The notes under the pieces are model-generated. The model made no database searches, had not been told where the DNA came from, and was given only the letters and a program-made list of their open reading frames with translations. The position numbers and the translations under genes were made by a program. From assembly GCA_031254715.1 (NCBI GenBank), contig JAIRTY010000399.1, positions 1 to 7,786 on the forward strand: a stretch of 7,786 bases of DNA, given 5' to 3'. The DNA is from Nocardiopsaceae bacterium. Its GTDB lineage: Bacteria > Actinomycetota > Actinomycetes > Streptosporangiales > Streptosporangiaceae. Each line of letters opens with the position of its first letter. Position 1 is the stretch's first letter. This document shows positions 1-6,188 of the stretch, piece by piece.

Positions 1-1014
1 CCGGACATCGGCCGCGCGCCCGGCCGCGAGGGCACGCAGGCACCGCCCGCAGGCCCGCGCGGGCTTCGCCTGTCCCCGCGCCTGGCCGGCAGGCTCGGAC
101 AGATGCGGAGCCTCAGCCTGCTGGGCGTGCTCGGGTTGCTGGCGATCGCGGGAGTGGCCACCTCCGGCGGCCATTTCCTCAGCACCAGCAACGTGCTGAA
201 CATCCTCGTCAGCTCGTCGATCATCGGCGTGGTGACCGTCGGGATGACGTTCGTGATCATCGGCGGCGGGATCGACCTGTCCGTCGGCGGGCTGGTGGCG
301 CTGTCGTCGGTGTGGGCGACCACCCTCGCCAGCCAGCAGCACGGCGCATGGGCAATGGTGGCCTGCGCGCTGCTGGTCGGGATGGGCGCCGGCATGGTCA
401 ACGGCCTGCTGATCGCGTTCGGCCGGCTGGTTCCCTTCATCGTCACGCTGGCCATGATGGTCGCCTCGCGAGGCCTGGCCGAAGCAATGTCCGGCAAGAA
501 AACTCAGCTCGTCACAGTCCAGTCGATCAACAACATCGCAACAACTGACGTCTTCGGCATCCCCCTGCTCGTGATCATCTTCGCCGCGGTGGTCCTGGTC
601 GGCTGGATCGTGCTGGAGCGAACCACGTTCGGCCGGCGCACCTTCGCCGTGGGCGGAAACACCGAGGCAACGCGGCTCGCCGGCATCGACGTCCGCCGGC
701 ACACGGTCCTGCTGTACGTCCTGTCCGGGCTGTGCTGCGGCATCGCGGCCATCATGATCATCGCCCTGACCACAACCGGCAGCAGCACCCACGGAAACCT
801 CTACGAACTCGACGCGATTGCCGCGGTGATCATCGGTGGCACGCTGCTGACCGGCGGAAAGGGAACACTCGTTGGCTCCATCCTCGGTGCCCTCGTCTTC
901 ACCACGGTCACGAACATATTCGTCCTTAACAACCTGGCCGATGAAGTACAGAACATCGCGAAGGGCCTGATTATCGTCGCCGCCGTGCTCCTGCAGCGCC
1001 GCGGTACGTCATGA
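1..1014 (+). CDS. Ribose-type sugar ABC transporter permease (possibly 5'-partial)
   Basis: Inner-membrane permease of the RbsC/BPD_transp_2 family (carbohydrate uptake 2 ABC transporters), which forms the channel for a sugar delivered by a lipoprotein receptor. Counting from the ATG at 103 gives 303 residues with roughly eight to ten hydrophobic segments. Family hallmarks are GGGIDLSVGG near residues 54-63, the cytoplasmic loop FGRRTFAVGGNTEATRLAG at 176-194, and IGGTLLTGGKGTLVGSILGA at 244-263. The frame stays open to base 1 with no ATG, GTG or TTG before 103, and 103 has no good Shine-Dalgarno. The upstream codons encode a Pro/Gly/Arg-rich stretch ending RLAGRLG, which resembles the usual cytoplasmic N-terminus. 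The real start is therefore either off the window or at 103. The stop lies 61 nt before the binding-protein gene. The partner ATPase is not in view and is expected upstream. Family is certain; substrate is unknown. Confidence 0.93.
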   Translation, partial: PDIGRAPGREGTQAPPAGPRGLRLSPRLAGRLGQMRSLSLLGVLGLLAIAGVATSGGHFLSTSNVLNILVSSSIIGVVTVGMTFVIIGGGIDLSVGGLVALSSVWATTLASQQHGAWAMVACALLVGMGAGMVNGLLIAFGRLVPFIVTLAMMVASRGLAEAMSGKKTQLVTVQSINNIATTDVFGIPLLVIIFAAVVLVGWIVLERTTFGRRTFAVGGNTEATRLAGIDVRRHTVLLYVLSGLCCGIAAIMIIALTTTGSSTHGNLYELDAIAAVIIGGTLLTGGKGTLVGSILGALVFTTVTNIFVLNNLADEVQNIAKGLIIVAAVLLQRRGTS

Positions 1015-1075
1015 AAAGGCCACGGAAGATCCGGCGGGCCATACCCAGGCACCTCCATCCGCAAAGGAGCTCGTC

Positions 1076-2137
1076 ATGACCAGATCGCGCGCAGCCGCCA
1101 CCTCCCGCCGCGGTTTCCTCACCGGCGGCGTTACCGCCGGGGCTGGCGCCCTGCTCGCCGCCTGCACCGGCAACACGTCCAGCAGCAGCAACAACGCAGC
1201 GCAAACCAAAGCCGTCAGCAACAACGACAAGCCGGGCAAGCACGTGACGATCGGCTTCTCCGCACCACAGGCCGACCACGGGTGGATCGCCGCCATAAGC
1301 AAGAACGCCGCAGCTCAGGCGAAGCAGTACTCGGATGTCACATTCCAGCCGGTCGCGGCAACCAACGACGTGGCGACCCAGATCTCGTCGGTCAAGACGC
1401 TTATCACTAAGGGAGTCGATGCCATTGTCATGCTCCCGTTCGATGGCAAGGCGCTTACGCAGGTCGGCCTGCAGGCGATGAACGCCGGCATAGCTGTGGT
1501 CAACCTGGACCGGGTCTTCGACACCCCGCGCGCGTACCGGACCTGGATCGGGGGGAACAACTACGGCATGGGCCTGGCAGCCGGGCAATACATAGGCAAC
1601 AGGCTGAAGCAGGAAGGGAAATCTCACCCCGTTATCGCCGAAGTGGCGGGCATCGACAATCTCCCGCTCACCCAGGACCGCAGCAAGGGCTTCCGCGATG
1701 CTCTTCGCTCTTTCGGTTACTCAGTGACCATCCGGCAGGCCGCGCAGTTCACGGTGGAGTCCGGGCAGAACGTCATGTCGAACATCCTCCAGGCGAAACC
1801 GCACATCGATGCGGTCTGGAACCACGACGACGATCAGGGAATCGGCGTCCTGGCCGCGATCAAGCAGGCCCATCGCTCGGAATTCTTCATGGTCGGCGGG
1901 GCCGGCTCGGCGAACATGATGCGCCTGATCAAGGCCGACAAATCGGTCGTGAAATGCACGGTGACCTATCCGCCGACGATGGCGTCCTCAGCGATCTCGC
2001 TCGCCCGGCTCATAGCCCAGGGAAAGGGCATGGCTGACCTCACCGAGCGCGAGGTGCCGGCGTACATCATGCTGTCGTCGGCCACCGTAACCAAGGCGAA
2101 CGTCGACAAATACCTGCCACTCGGTTTCGAGTCGTGA
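1076..2137 (+). CDS. Sugar ABC transporter substrate-binding lipoprotein
   Basis: Extracellular receptor of the periplasmic-binding-protein 4 (RbsB-like) family that captures a sugar or polyol for the adjacent permease; 353 residues. AAAGGAG at 1063-1069 lies 6 nt before the ATG. The N-terminus carries a twin-arginine motif SRRGFL (residues 10-15), a hydrophobic Gly/Ala stretch and a lipobox LAAC with the lipidated Cys at 30, so it is probably exported folded by Tat and anchored to the membrane. A Ser/Asn-rich linker (31-50) follows. The two-lobed domain spans about 57-320, with FSAPQADHGW near 61-70, a GVDAIVMLP strand near 113-121, NLDR at 143-146 and AVWNHDDDQGIGVLAAI at 246-262, the last typical of family hinge and ligand contacts. 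The gene sits between the permease and the oxidoreductase, whose ATG is only 13 nt after this stop. The ligand cannot be read from sequence. Confidence 0.95.
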   Translation: MTRSRAAATSRRGFLTGGVTAGAGALLAACTGNTSSSSNNAAQTKAVSNNDKPGKHVTIGFSAPQADHGWIAAISKNAAAQAKQYSDVTFQPVAATNDVATQISSVKTLITKGVDAIVMLPFDGKALTQVGLQAMNAGIAVVNLDRVFDTPRAYRTWIGGNNYGMGLAAGQYIGNRLKQEGKSHPVIAEVAGIDNLPLTQDRSKGFRDALRSFGYSVTIRQAAQFTVESGQNVMSNILQAKPHIDAVWNHDDDQGIGVLAAIKQAHRSEFFMVGGAGSANMMRLIKADKSVVKCTVTYPPTMASSAISLARLIAQGKGMADLTEREVPAYIMLSSATVTKANVDKYLPLGFES

Positions 2138-2150
2138 CGGAAGGACGGTC

Positions 2151-3359
2151 ATGACCAGCCGGGACCCCGCCCGTGAGGACCTGCCCGAACTGGGCGTGGG
2201 CCTGGTCGGCTACGCGTTCATGGGTGCCGCTCACTCGCACGCGTGGCGGACCGCCGGACGGTTCTTCAACCTGCCGATGTCAGTGCGGATGAGGGCACTG
2301 TGCGGGCGCAGTCGCGAGCGTGTCGCCGCCGCCGCATCCAGGCTCGGCTGGAGTTCCTACGAGACCGACTGGAAGCAGTTGCTGGCGCGCGATGACATCC
2401 AGTTGGTGGACGTCTGCACACCGGGCGGCAGCCACGCGGAGATCGCGATTGCAGCGCTAGCCGCCGGAAAACACGTGATCTGCGAGAAGCCGCTGGCCAA
2501 CACCGTGGCGGAGGCGCGGGCGATGGCCAGCGCAGCCAGGTCGGCGGCGGGCAGGGGAATCCGTTCGATGGTGGGATTCAATTACCGGAGGCTCCCGGCA
2601 GCCACCTTTGCCCGCGACCTCGTTGCGGCCGGCAAACTCGGCACGATCCGGCACGTCCGCGCCCACTACCTGCAGGACTGGATCGTCGACCCGGAATTCC
2701 CGCTGGTGTGGCGGCTACGGGCAGAGGAAGCAGGCAGCGGAGCCCTCGGCGACATCGGCACGCACATCATCGACCTCACTCAGTTCATCACCGGCCAGCA
2801 CATAACTGGCGTATCCGGGCTGACCGAGACGTTCGTGAAAGACCGGCCGCTCCCGGCGGAGTCCCCGGGCCTGTCCGCGGCCGCTGGCGCGGCGGGGCGG
2901 GGCCTGGTCACCGTTGATGATGCGGCGCTGTTCCTGGCCCGGTTCGACGACGGCGCGGTGGCGACGTTCGAGGCGACCAGGTTCGCCACGGGCCGCAAGA
3001 ACGGGCTGCAGATCGAGGTGAACGGCGATCGGGGCAGCCTGCAGTTCGATGTGGAACGGCTCAACGAGCTGCAGTACCTCGACGCGACCGAGGATCCGGT
3101 CATGCACGGGTTCCGGCGGATCATGGTCACCGAGCCCAGCCACCCGTATGCCGCAGCCTGGTGGCCCCCCGGTCACGCGCTTGGCTACGAACATTCGTTC
3201 ATCCACCAGGTGAAGGATCTGGTTGAGGCAGTCGCCAACGGCGGGGACCTGGCCCCCTCCTTCGAGGACGGCCTGCAAGTCCAGCTCGTGCTCGACGCGG
3301 TCCAGCGCAGCGCGGCCAGCCGCGGCGAGTGGACAGTGGTGGAGGGCAGCGGGTTATGA
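2151..3359 (+). CDS. Gfo/Idh/MocA family NAD(P)-dependent oxidoreductase
   Basis: Probable cytoplasmic sugar or polyol dehydrogenase of the Gfo/Idh/MocA family; 402 residues. GGAAGGA at 2139-2145 precedes the ATG. The Rossmann N-terminus starts at residue 15 with VGLVGYAFMG (glycine-rich dinucleotide loop, 16-25), followed by VDVCTPGGSHAE (86-97). The family signature EKPLANT puts the catalytic Lys at 113. GDIGTHIIDL (200-209) supplies D201 and H205, the D-x3-H pair that in myo-inositol dehydrogenase completes the catalytic triad with the Lys. The C-terminal half is the usual open beta-sheet domain, and GYEHSFIHQVKDLVEA is the conserved late helix. All expected catalytic residues are present and the length is normal. 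It is translated immediately after the binding protein, so it probably oxidises the imported compound. Known family activities include inositol, glucose and 3-keto-glycoside chemistry; which applies here is not determinable. Confidence 0.93.
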   Translation: MTSRDPAREDLPELGVGLVGYAFMGAAHSHAWRTAGRFFNLPMSVRMRALCGRSRERVAAAASRLGWSSYETDWKQLLARDDIQLVDVCTPGGSHAEIAIAALAAGKHVICEKPLANTVAEARAMASAARSAAGRGIRSMVGFNYRRLPAATFARDLVAAGKLGTIRHVRAHYLQDWIVDPEFPLVWRLRAEEAGSGALGDIGTHIIDLTQFITGQHITGVSGLTETFVKDRPLPAESPGLSAAAGAAGRGLVTVDDAALFLARFDDGAVATFEATRFATGRKNGLQIEVNGDRGSLQFDVERLNELQYLDATEDPVMHGFRRIMVTEPSHPYAAAWWPPGHALGYEHSFIHQVKDLVEAVANGGDLAPSFEDGLQVQLVLDAVQRSAASRGEWTVVEGSGL

Positions 3360-3416
3360 ACGCCGGGCGGGGATATGGCTCATCAGCTTCCGCACTGACC
3401 CAGGTAAGGAGGACCG

Positions 3417-4424
3417 ATGCCACGACCGATCACCCTGTTCACTGGCCAATGGGCTGACCTGCCCTTCGAAGAGGTCTGCCGGCTGGCGGCAGGCTGGGGC
3501 TACGACGGCCTGGAGATCGCCTGCTGGGGCGACCATTTTGAAGTCGACAAGGCGCTCGGAGACGACGGCTATGTCGAGCGCACGCACGAGATCCTGAACA
3601 AGTACAACCTGGGCGTCTGGGCGGTGTCCAACCACCTTGCGGGGCAGGCGGTGTGCGACTACCCGATCGACGAGAGGCATAAGGCAATACTCCCGAAGCG
3701 CGTCTGGGGCGATGGCGATCCGGAAGGCGTGCGCCAGCGGGCAGCCGAGGAAATGAAAGACACTGCGCGTGCGGCCGCACGCCTCGGCGTATCTACCGTA
3801 ATCGGGTTCACCGGCTCTTCCATCTGGTACACGGTCGCCATGTTCCCCCCGACCCCTGACGCCATGGTGCAGCGTGGCTTTGCTGATTTCGCTGACCGGT
3901 GGAACCCTATCCTCGACGTATTCGACGAGGTCGGGGTCCGATTCGCGCATGAGGTTCACCCGACCGAGATCGCATACGACTACTGGACGACGGTCCGCAC
4001 GCTGGAGGCGATCGGTCACCGTCCGGCGTTCGGCCTTAATTTCGATCCATCTCACTTCGTCTGGCAGGATCTCGATCCTGTCGGTTTCCTCCTCGATTTC
4101 CATAACCGCATCTACCACGTCGACTGCAAGGACGCGAAGCGGCGGGTCAACGGGCGTAACGGCCGGCTCTCGTCCCACCTGCCCTGGGCTGACCTGCGCC
4201 GTGGGTGGGACTTCATCTCGACCGGGCGTGGTGACGTGCCATGGGAGGAGGTATTCCGGGCGCTGAACGCGATCGGCTACACGGGACCGATCTCCGTTGA
4301 GTGGGAGGACGCCGGGATGGACCGGCTACAAGGGGCGCCGGAGGCGCTGGAGTTCGTGCGCCGCCTAGCGGCAATCGAACCGCCCTCGGCAGCTTTCGAC
4401 GCAGCTTTCTCAAACGCAGATTGA
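3417..4424 (+). CDS. Sugar phosphate isomerase/epimerase-like TIM-barrel protein
   Basis: Member of the xylose-isomerase-like TIM barrel superfamily (AP_endonuc_2 domain); 335 residues. AAGGAGG at 3406-3412, 4 nt before the ATG, is the strongest ribosome-binding site in the window. The barrel opens with ITLFTGQW and GYDGLEIACWGDH (28-40). Putative divalent-metal ligands appear in the expected order: E179 and H181 (AHEVHPTE), D210 and H213 (NFDPSHFVW), H234 with D236 and K238 (YHVDCKD), a substrate-facing Arg in GRGDVPWEEV (270-279), and E295 (ISVEWED). No phosphate-specific motif is evident, so the generic name may mislead: relatives isomerise or epimerise free sugars, inosose or keto-sugars. 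It is last in the sugar operon, 57 nt after the oxidoreductase. Together they suggest oxidation followed by isomerisation, epimerisation or cleavage of the oxidised product. Superfamily is certain; reaction is unknown. Confidence 0.92.
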   Translation: MPRPITLFTGQWADLPFEEVCRLAAGWGYDGLEIACWGDHFEVDKALGDDGYVERTHEILNKYNLGVWAVSNHLAGQAVCDYPIDERHKAILPKRVWGDGDPEGVRQRAAEEMKDTARAAARLGVSTVIGFTGSSIWYTVAMFPPTPDAMVQRGFADFADRWNPILDVFDEVGVRFAHEVHPTEIAYDYWTTVRTLEAIGHRPAFGLNFDPSHFVWQDLDPVGFLLDFHNRIYHVDCKDAKRRVNGRNGRLSSHLPWADLRRGWDFISTGRGDVPWEEVFRALNAIGYTGPISVEWEDAGMDRLQGAPEALEFVRRLAAIEPPSAAFDAAFSNAD

Positions 4425-4479
4425 GTACTTCCCAAACGCGCCTGCGAGATCACGACGCTACTCTGACCTGTGTAAACAG

Positions 4480-4551
4480 TGGGCGCAACTGGGTTCGAAC
4501 CAGTGACCCCTCGCTTGTAAGGCGAGTGCTCTACCCCTGAGCTATGCGCCC
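4480..4551 (-). tRNA. tRNA-Val (anticodon UAC)
   Basis: A complete 72-nt cloverleaf reads on the - strand. The acceptor stem GGGCGCA pairs with TGCGCCC (7 bp) and the discriminator base is A. The D arm is GCTC/GAGC with a 7-nt loop. The anticodon stem CTCGC/GCGAG holds loop CTTACAA, placing anticodon TAC at plus positions 4517-4519 (decodes GUA). The T arm is ACTGG/CCAGT around TTCGAAC. CCA is not encoded and must be added after transcription. The 3' end faces the sugar operon, which ends 55 nt away on the opposite strand. The 55-nt gap (4425-4479) shows no convincing terminator. Confidence 0.97.
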
Positions 4552-4597
4552 GCGCCCTGGCGGCCGGTGACGGCCGGGCGTGACCGGGCACAGCGTA

Positions 4598-4610
4598 CCC
4601 GCTGAGCGGG
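4598..4610 (-). terminator. Possible small hairpin between zinc-ribbon gene and tRNA
   Basis: CCCGC (4598-4602) and GCGGG (4606-4610) form a 5-bp stem with a TGA loop, 61 nt downstream of the zinc-ribbon stop and upstream of the tRNA. There is no T tract. It could end the ahpE/zinc-ribbon transcript, but a stem this short is expected by chance in such GC-rich DNA. The rest of 4552-4671 shows no gene; the tRNA promoter should be here but no clear -35/-10 pair stands out. Confidence 0.2.
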
Positions 4611-4671
4611 CGGCTGCCGGGCAGACGGACGCACGCTCACCCGGGACGCCGCAGCGCTGAACACCGCAGAG

Positions 4672-5004
4672 CTACACCTCGGCACCAGTCCGGCGGCCGA
4701 GCACCCGTTCCAGCGCCCGGGACACCTCCTCCGCCAGCCCTGACGGCTCCCCTGCGGCACCGTCCGAACCGGCCTCGGCCGGCTCGGCGACGAAACCGCA
4801 GTCGCGGCACTCGACCTCGCCCAGCCGCCTGACCAGCCGGGTGCTGTGGCACCGGGCGCACCGGTCGAGGTCGGCCGCCCAGTCGTGGCTGCCCTGGCAG
4901 TCGGGGCACACCAGCACCTGCTGGTTGCTCCGGACCCCCCGCTTCCAGGGGCTCGCCCCGCGAGCCGGGTCCACCTGCCGCGCGCCGCAGCGGTAACAGG
5001 GCAT
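4672..5004 (-). CDS. Small double zinc-ribbon protein (four CxxC pairs), function unknown
   Basis: A 110-residue protein starting MPCYRCGARQ. The frame is open further upstream, but that part is antisense to the peroxiredoxin gene; GAAGGA at 5009-5014 sits 4 nt before this ATG and the first CxxC follows at once, so this start is chosen. Four CxxC pairs occur: C3/C6, C33/C36, C49/C52 and C66/C69. The first two pairs and the last two pairs could each make a zinc ribbon of the rubredoxin-knuckle type. The C-terminal 40 residues are acidic/Ala/Gly-rich and then helical (GLAEEVSRALERVLG, 89-103). Its ATG lies 34 nt after the peroxiredoxin stop, so the two are likely co-transcribed. No family name is recognised. 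Nucleic-acid binding or protein scaffolding is usual for such ribbons; a thiol-redox role beside a peroxiredoxin is only an inference. Confidence 0.82.
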   Translation of the reverse strand: MPCYRCGARQVDPARGASPWKRGVRSNQQVLVCPDCQGSHDWAADLDRCARCHSTRLVRRLGEVECRDCGFVAEPAEAGSDGAAGEPSGLAEEVSRALERVLGRRTGAEV

Positions 5005-5008
5005 CGGA

Positions 5009-5014
5009 TCCTTC
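5009..5014 (-). promoter_or_regulatory. Ribosome-binding site fixing the zinc-ribbon start
   Basis: GAAGGA on the - strand, 4 nt before the ATG at 5004-5002. It supports the short 110-residue product over an upstream start that would overlap the peroxiredoxin gene antisense. Confidence 0.6.
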
Positions 5015-5038
5015 CCCCGCCGGAACCCCTCCCCCGGG

Positions 5039-5500
5039 TTACGACAGGCCGCTGAGCACCTTCTGGTACTCGGCGACGCTGCGCGCCTCGGGGATCGGGT
5101 TGACGACCGTCCAGCGGACGACGCCGGCCTTGTCGATGATGAACGTGCCACGGGTGGCGACGCCCATGTTCTCGTCGAACACACCGTAGAGCTTCGCGAC
5201 CCCGCCGTGGGGCCAGAAATCAGACAACAGCCGGAATGTGAACTTGTCGCGATCTGCCCAGGTGCGCAGGACGAACGACGAGTCCACCGACACCGCGAGC
5301 AGTTCCACGTCGTCGCGCGTCACCTCGGGGAAATCGTCCCGGATGGCACACAGCTCGCCGGTGCAGACGCCGCTGAACGCGAGCGGGTAGAACACCAGTA
5401 CCACGTTCTTGCTGCCCCGGAACTCCGACAGCCGGACCGGCGTGCCGTGCTGGTCTTTGAGCTCGAAATCGGGTGCTTCCTGGCCGACCTCGATCGCCAT
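5039..5500 (-). CDS. ahpE: AhpE-type thiol peroxidase (peroxiredoxin)
   Basis: Cytoplasmic peroxiredoxin that reduces hydrogen peroxide, organic hydroperoxides and peroxynitrite through a cysteine thiol. Starting from MAIEVGQEAPDF it has 153 residues, the length I recall for Mycobacterium tuberculosis AhpE; longer frames upstream lack family similarity. AAAGGA at 5508-5513 lies 7 nt before the ATG. The active site is PLAFSGVC with P39, S43 and the peroxidatic C46. The conserved Arg is R117 in ATRGTF, and LLSDFWPHGGVAKLYGVF (91-108) is characteristic of AhpE. A second Cys at 51 (C46-x4-C51) is placed like the resolving Cys of PrxQ/BCP enzymes, whereas as I recall mycobacterial AhpE is a one-Cys enzyme lacking it. 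The DUF3052 gene lies upstream on the same strand, and the zinc-ribbon gene follows closely. The 235-nt leader contains a large inverted repeat. Confidence 0.95.
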   Translation of the reverse strand: MAIEVGQEAPDFELKDQHGTPVRLSEFRGSKNVVLVFYPLAFSGVCTGELCAIRDDFPEVTRDDVELLAVSVDSSFVLRTWADRDKFTFRLLSDFWPHGGVAKLYGVFDENMGVATRGTFIIDKAGVVRWTVVNPIPEARSVAEYQKVLSGLS

Positions 5501-5507
5501 GTGGTGA

Positions 5508-5513
5508 TCCTTT
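5508..5513 (-). promoter_or_regulatory. Ribosome-binding site fixing the ahpE start
   Basis: AAAGGA on the - strand, 7 nt before the ATG at 5500-5498. It favours this start over in-frame upstream codons that would add about 40 unconserved residues. Confidence 0.7.
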
Positions 5514-5550
5514 CGCGGATGGGGAACCGCAGGACGAACACAGTCTGCCA

Positions 5551-5616
5551 CCCGCGGCCGGCTCCCGGAGCCCGGGCTCGTTACGCCCGCGCGGACGGCA
5601 GTCAGCCGGCCGCGGG
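5551..5616. repeat. Perfect 13-bp inverted repeat with internal 12-bp palindrome
   Basis: CCCGCGGCCGGCT (5551-5563) is the exact reverse complement of AGCCGGCCGCGGG (5604-5616). The 40-nt loop contains a second perfect palindrome, GAGCCCGGGCTC (5568-5579). The element lies in the 235-nt gap between the DUF3052 stop and ahpE, starting 50 nt upstream of the ahpE ATG. It could terminate the DUF3052 transcript (GC-rich stem, no T run), attenuate ahpE, or bind a regulator. The remainder of 5501-5735 holds duplicated gene-tail sequence and no clear promoter. Confidence 0.7.
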
Positions 5617-5664
5617 CGGGCACACGCTGCCTGCCCGTTCGAACGGAAAATACGGCGCGGCGGT

Positions 5665-5721
5665 TCAGCGACGCGGCACCCGCGCCGCCATCGGGTCTCG
5701 GCGGGTCAGGGGCGCCGCCAT
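5665..5721 (-). other. 18-codon micro-ORF made of duplicated DUF3052 tail
   Basis: ATG at 5721-5719, with GGGGA a few bases upstream, opens an 18-codon frame ending at TGA 5667-5665. Its product would be MAAPLTRRDPMAARVPRR, an internal repeat of the DUF3052 C-terminus LAAPKSRR, but in a different reading frame from that gene. It is most simply a by-product of DNA duplication; translation is unproven. Confidence 0.2.
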
Positions 5722-5772
5722 CGCGTCCCCGCGGGTCAGCGGCGCGACTTCGGCGCCGCCAGCCGCGTCCCC
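5681..5772. repeat. Three imperfect copies of the DUF3052 gene tail
   Basis: Related 20-21-nt units occur at 5752-5772 (inside the end of the DUF3052 gene), 5711-5730 and 5681-5700. The first two differ by one substitution and one base of length; the third is more diverged. The two outer copies are part of a 30-nt tandem unit (5681-5710 and 5711-5740, about 25 of 30 identical). Together they look like successive duplications of the gene's 3' end. Confidence 0.65.
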
Positions 5773-6164
5773 AGCCAGTCCCGGCCCGCGCTCACGCTGG
5801 AAGTCTGGGACAGGCCCGCCGTCGGGACGACCTCCCCGATCTCGCTGGGCTCCACATACCGGTCCCGCCCCGCCTTCGGGGTGAGGAGCCAGATGTTCCC
5901 ACCGTCGGTCAGCGGCGTGAGCGCATCAACCAGCGCCTCGAACAGGTCCCCGTCCCCGTCCCGCCACCAGAGCAGGACAACATCGACGACGTCCTCGTAG
6001 TCCTCCCCCACCAGTTCTACGTCCTGCAGCTCCCTGATTGCCTGCCGCAGCTGCTCGTCGCAGTCATCGTCGTAGCCGATTTCCTGCACCACCTGGCCCG
6101 GCTTGATACCGAGCCGCTCGGCCAGGCCCCCCCGTTCCTGCGCCTGGCGCGCGGTCGCGCTCAC
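5736..6164 (-). CDS. DUF3052 family protein
   Basis: A 142-residue member of the actinobacterial DUF3052 family, whose function is unknown. The GTG start (MSATARQAQERGG) is chosen because AGGAGG at 6171-6176 lies 6 nt upstream and the product then begins as family members do; upstream codons add a Cys/Arg-rich stretch with no family likeness. Core blocks are AERLGIKPGQVVQEIGYDDD (15-34), a helix, LVGEDYEDVVDVVLLWWRDGDGD-like text at 51-73, IWLLTPKAGRDRYVEPSEIG (91-110) and TAGLSQTSSVSAGRDWLGTR (115-134), the family's most conserved end. It is acidic, soluble and without catalytic motifs I can name. An unusual Cys sits at 35. Upstream DNA holds a hairpin, a candidate promoter and an inverted repeat; downstream the gene tail is duplicated. 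The family is commonly found beside aceE and ahpE. Confidence 0.93.
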   Translation of the reverse strand: MSATARQAQERGGLAERLGIKPGQVVQEIGYDDDCDEQLRQAIRELQDVELVGEDYEDVVDVVLLWWRDGDGDLFEALVDALTPLTDGGNIWLLTPKAGRDRYVEPSEIGEVVPTAGLSQTSSVSAGRDWLGTRLAAPKSRR

Positions 6165-6170
6165 GTACGT

Positions 6171-6176
6171 CCTCCT
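6171..6176 (-). promoter_or_regulatory. Strong ribosome-binding site fixing the DUF3052 GTG start
   Basis: AGGAGG on the - strand with a 6-nt spacer to GTG at 6164-6162. This decides the 142-residue product over an in-frame ATG at 6254 that would add 30 residues. Confidence 0.85.
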
Positions 6177-6188
6177 CAATCCCTTCCT

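Noticed and set aside
971..1627. 218-residue open frame on the - strand across the permease end and binding-protein gene
   Set aside because: Antisense to two clear family members on the + strand; Arg/Gly/Val-rich with no recognisable domain and no ribosome-binding site.
3354..4178. 274-residue open frame on the - strand
   Set aside because: Fully antisense to the TIM-barrel gene; long stop-free antisense frames are expected in high-GC DNA, and it lacks family text.
4277..4591. - strand frame containing HSSGVEHSPYKRGVTGSNPVAP
   Set aside because: This peptide is a spurious translation of the tRNA-Val gene, not a protein.
5024..5040. AACCC/GGGTT hairpin between ahpE and the zinc-ribbon gene as a terminator
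   Set aside because: Only 5 bp, overlaps the ahpE stop, and the two genes are 34 nt apart with a good ribosome-binding site, so co-transcription is more likely.
5207..5884. 225-residue + strand open frame over ahpE and the downstream repeats
   Set aside because: Antisense to ahpE and the DUF3052 end; composition is Pro/Arg/Ser low complexity.
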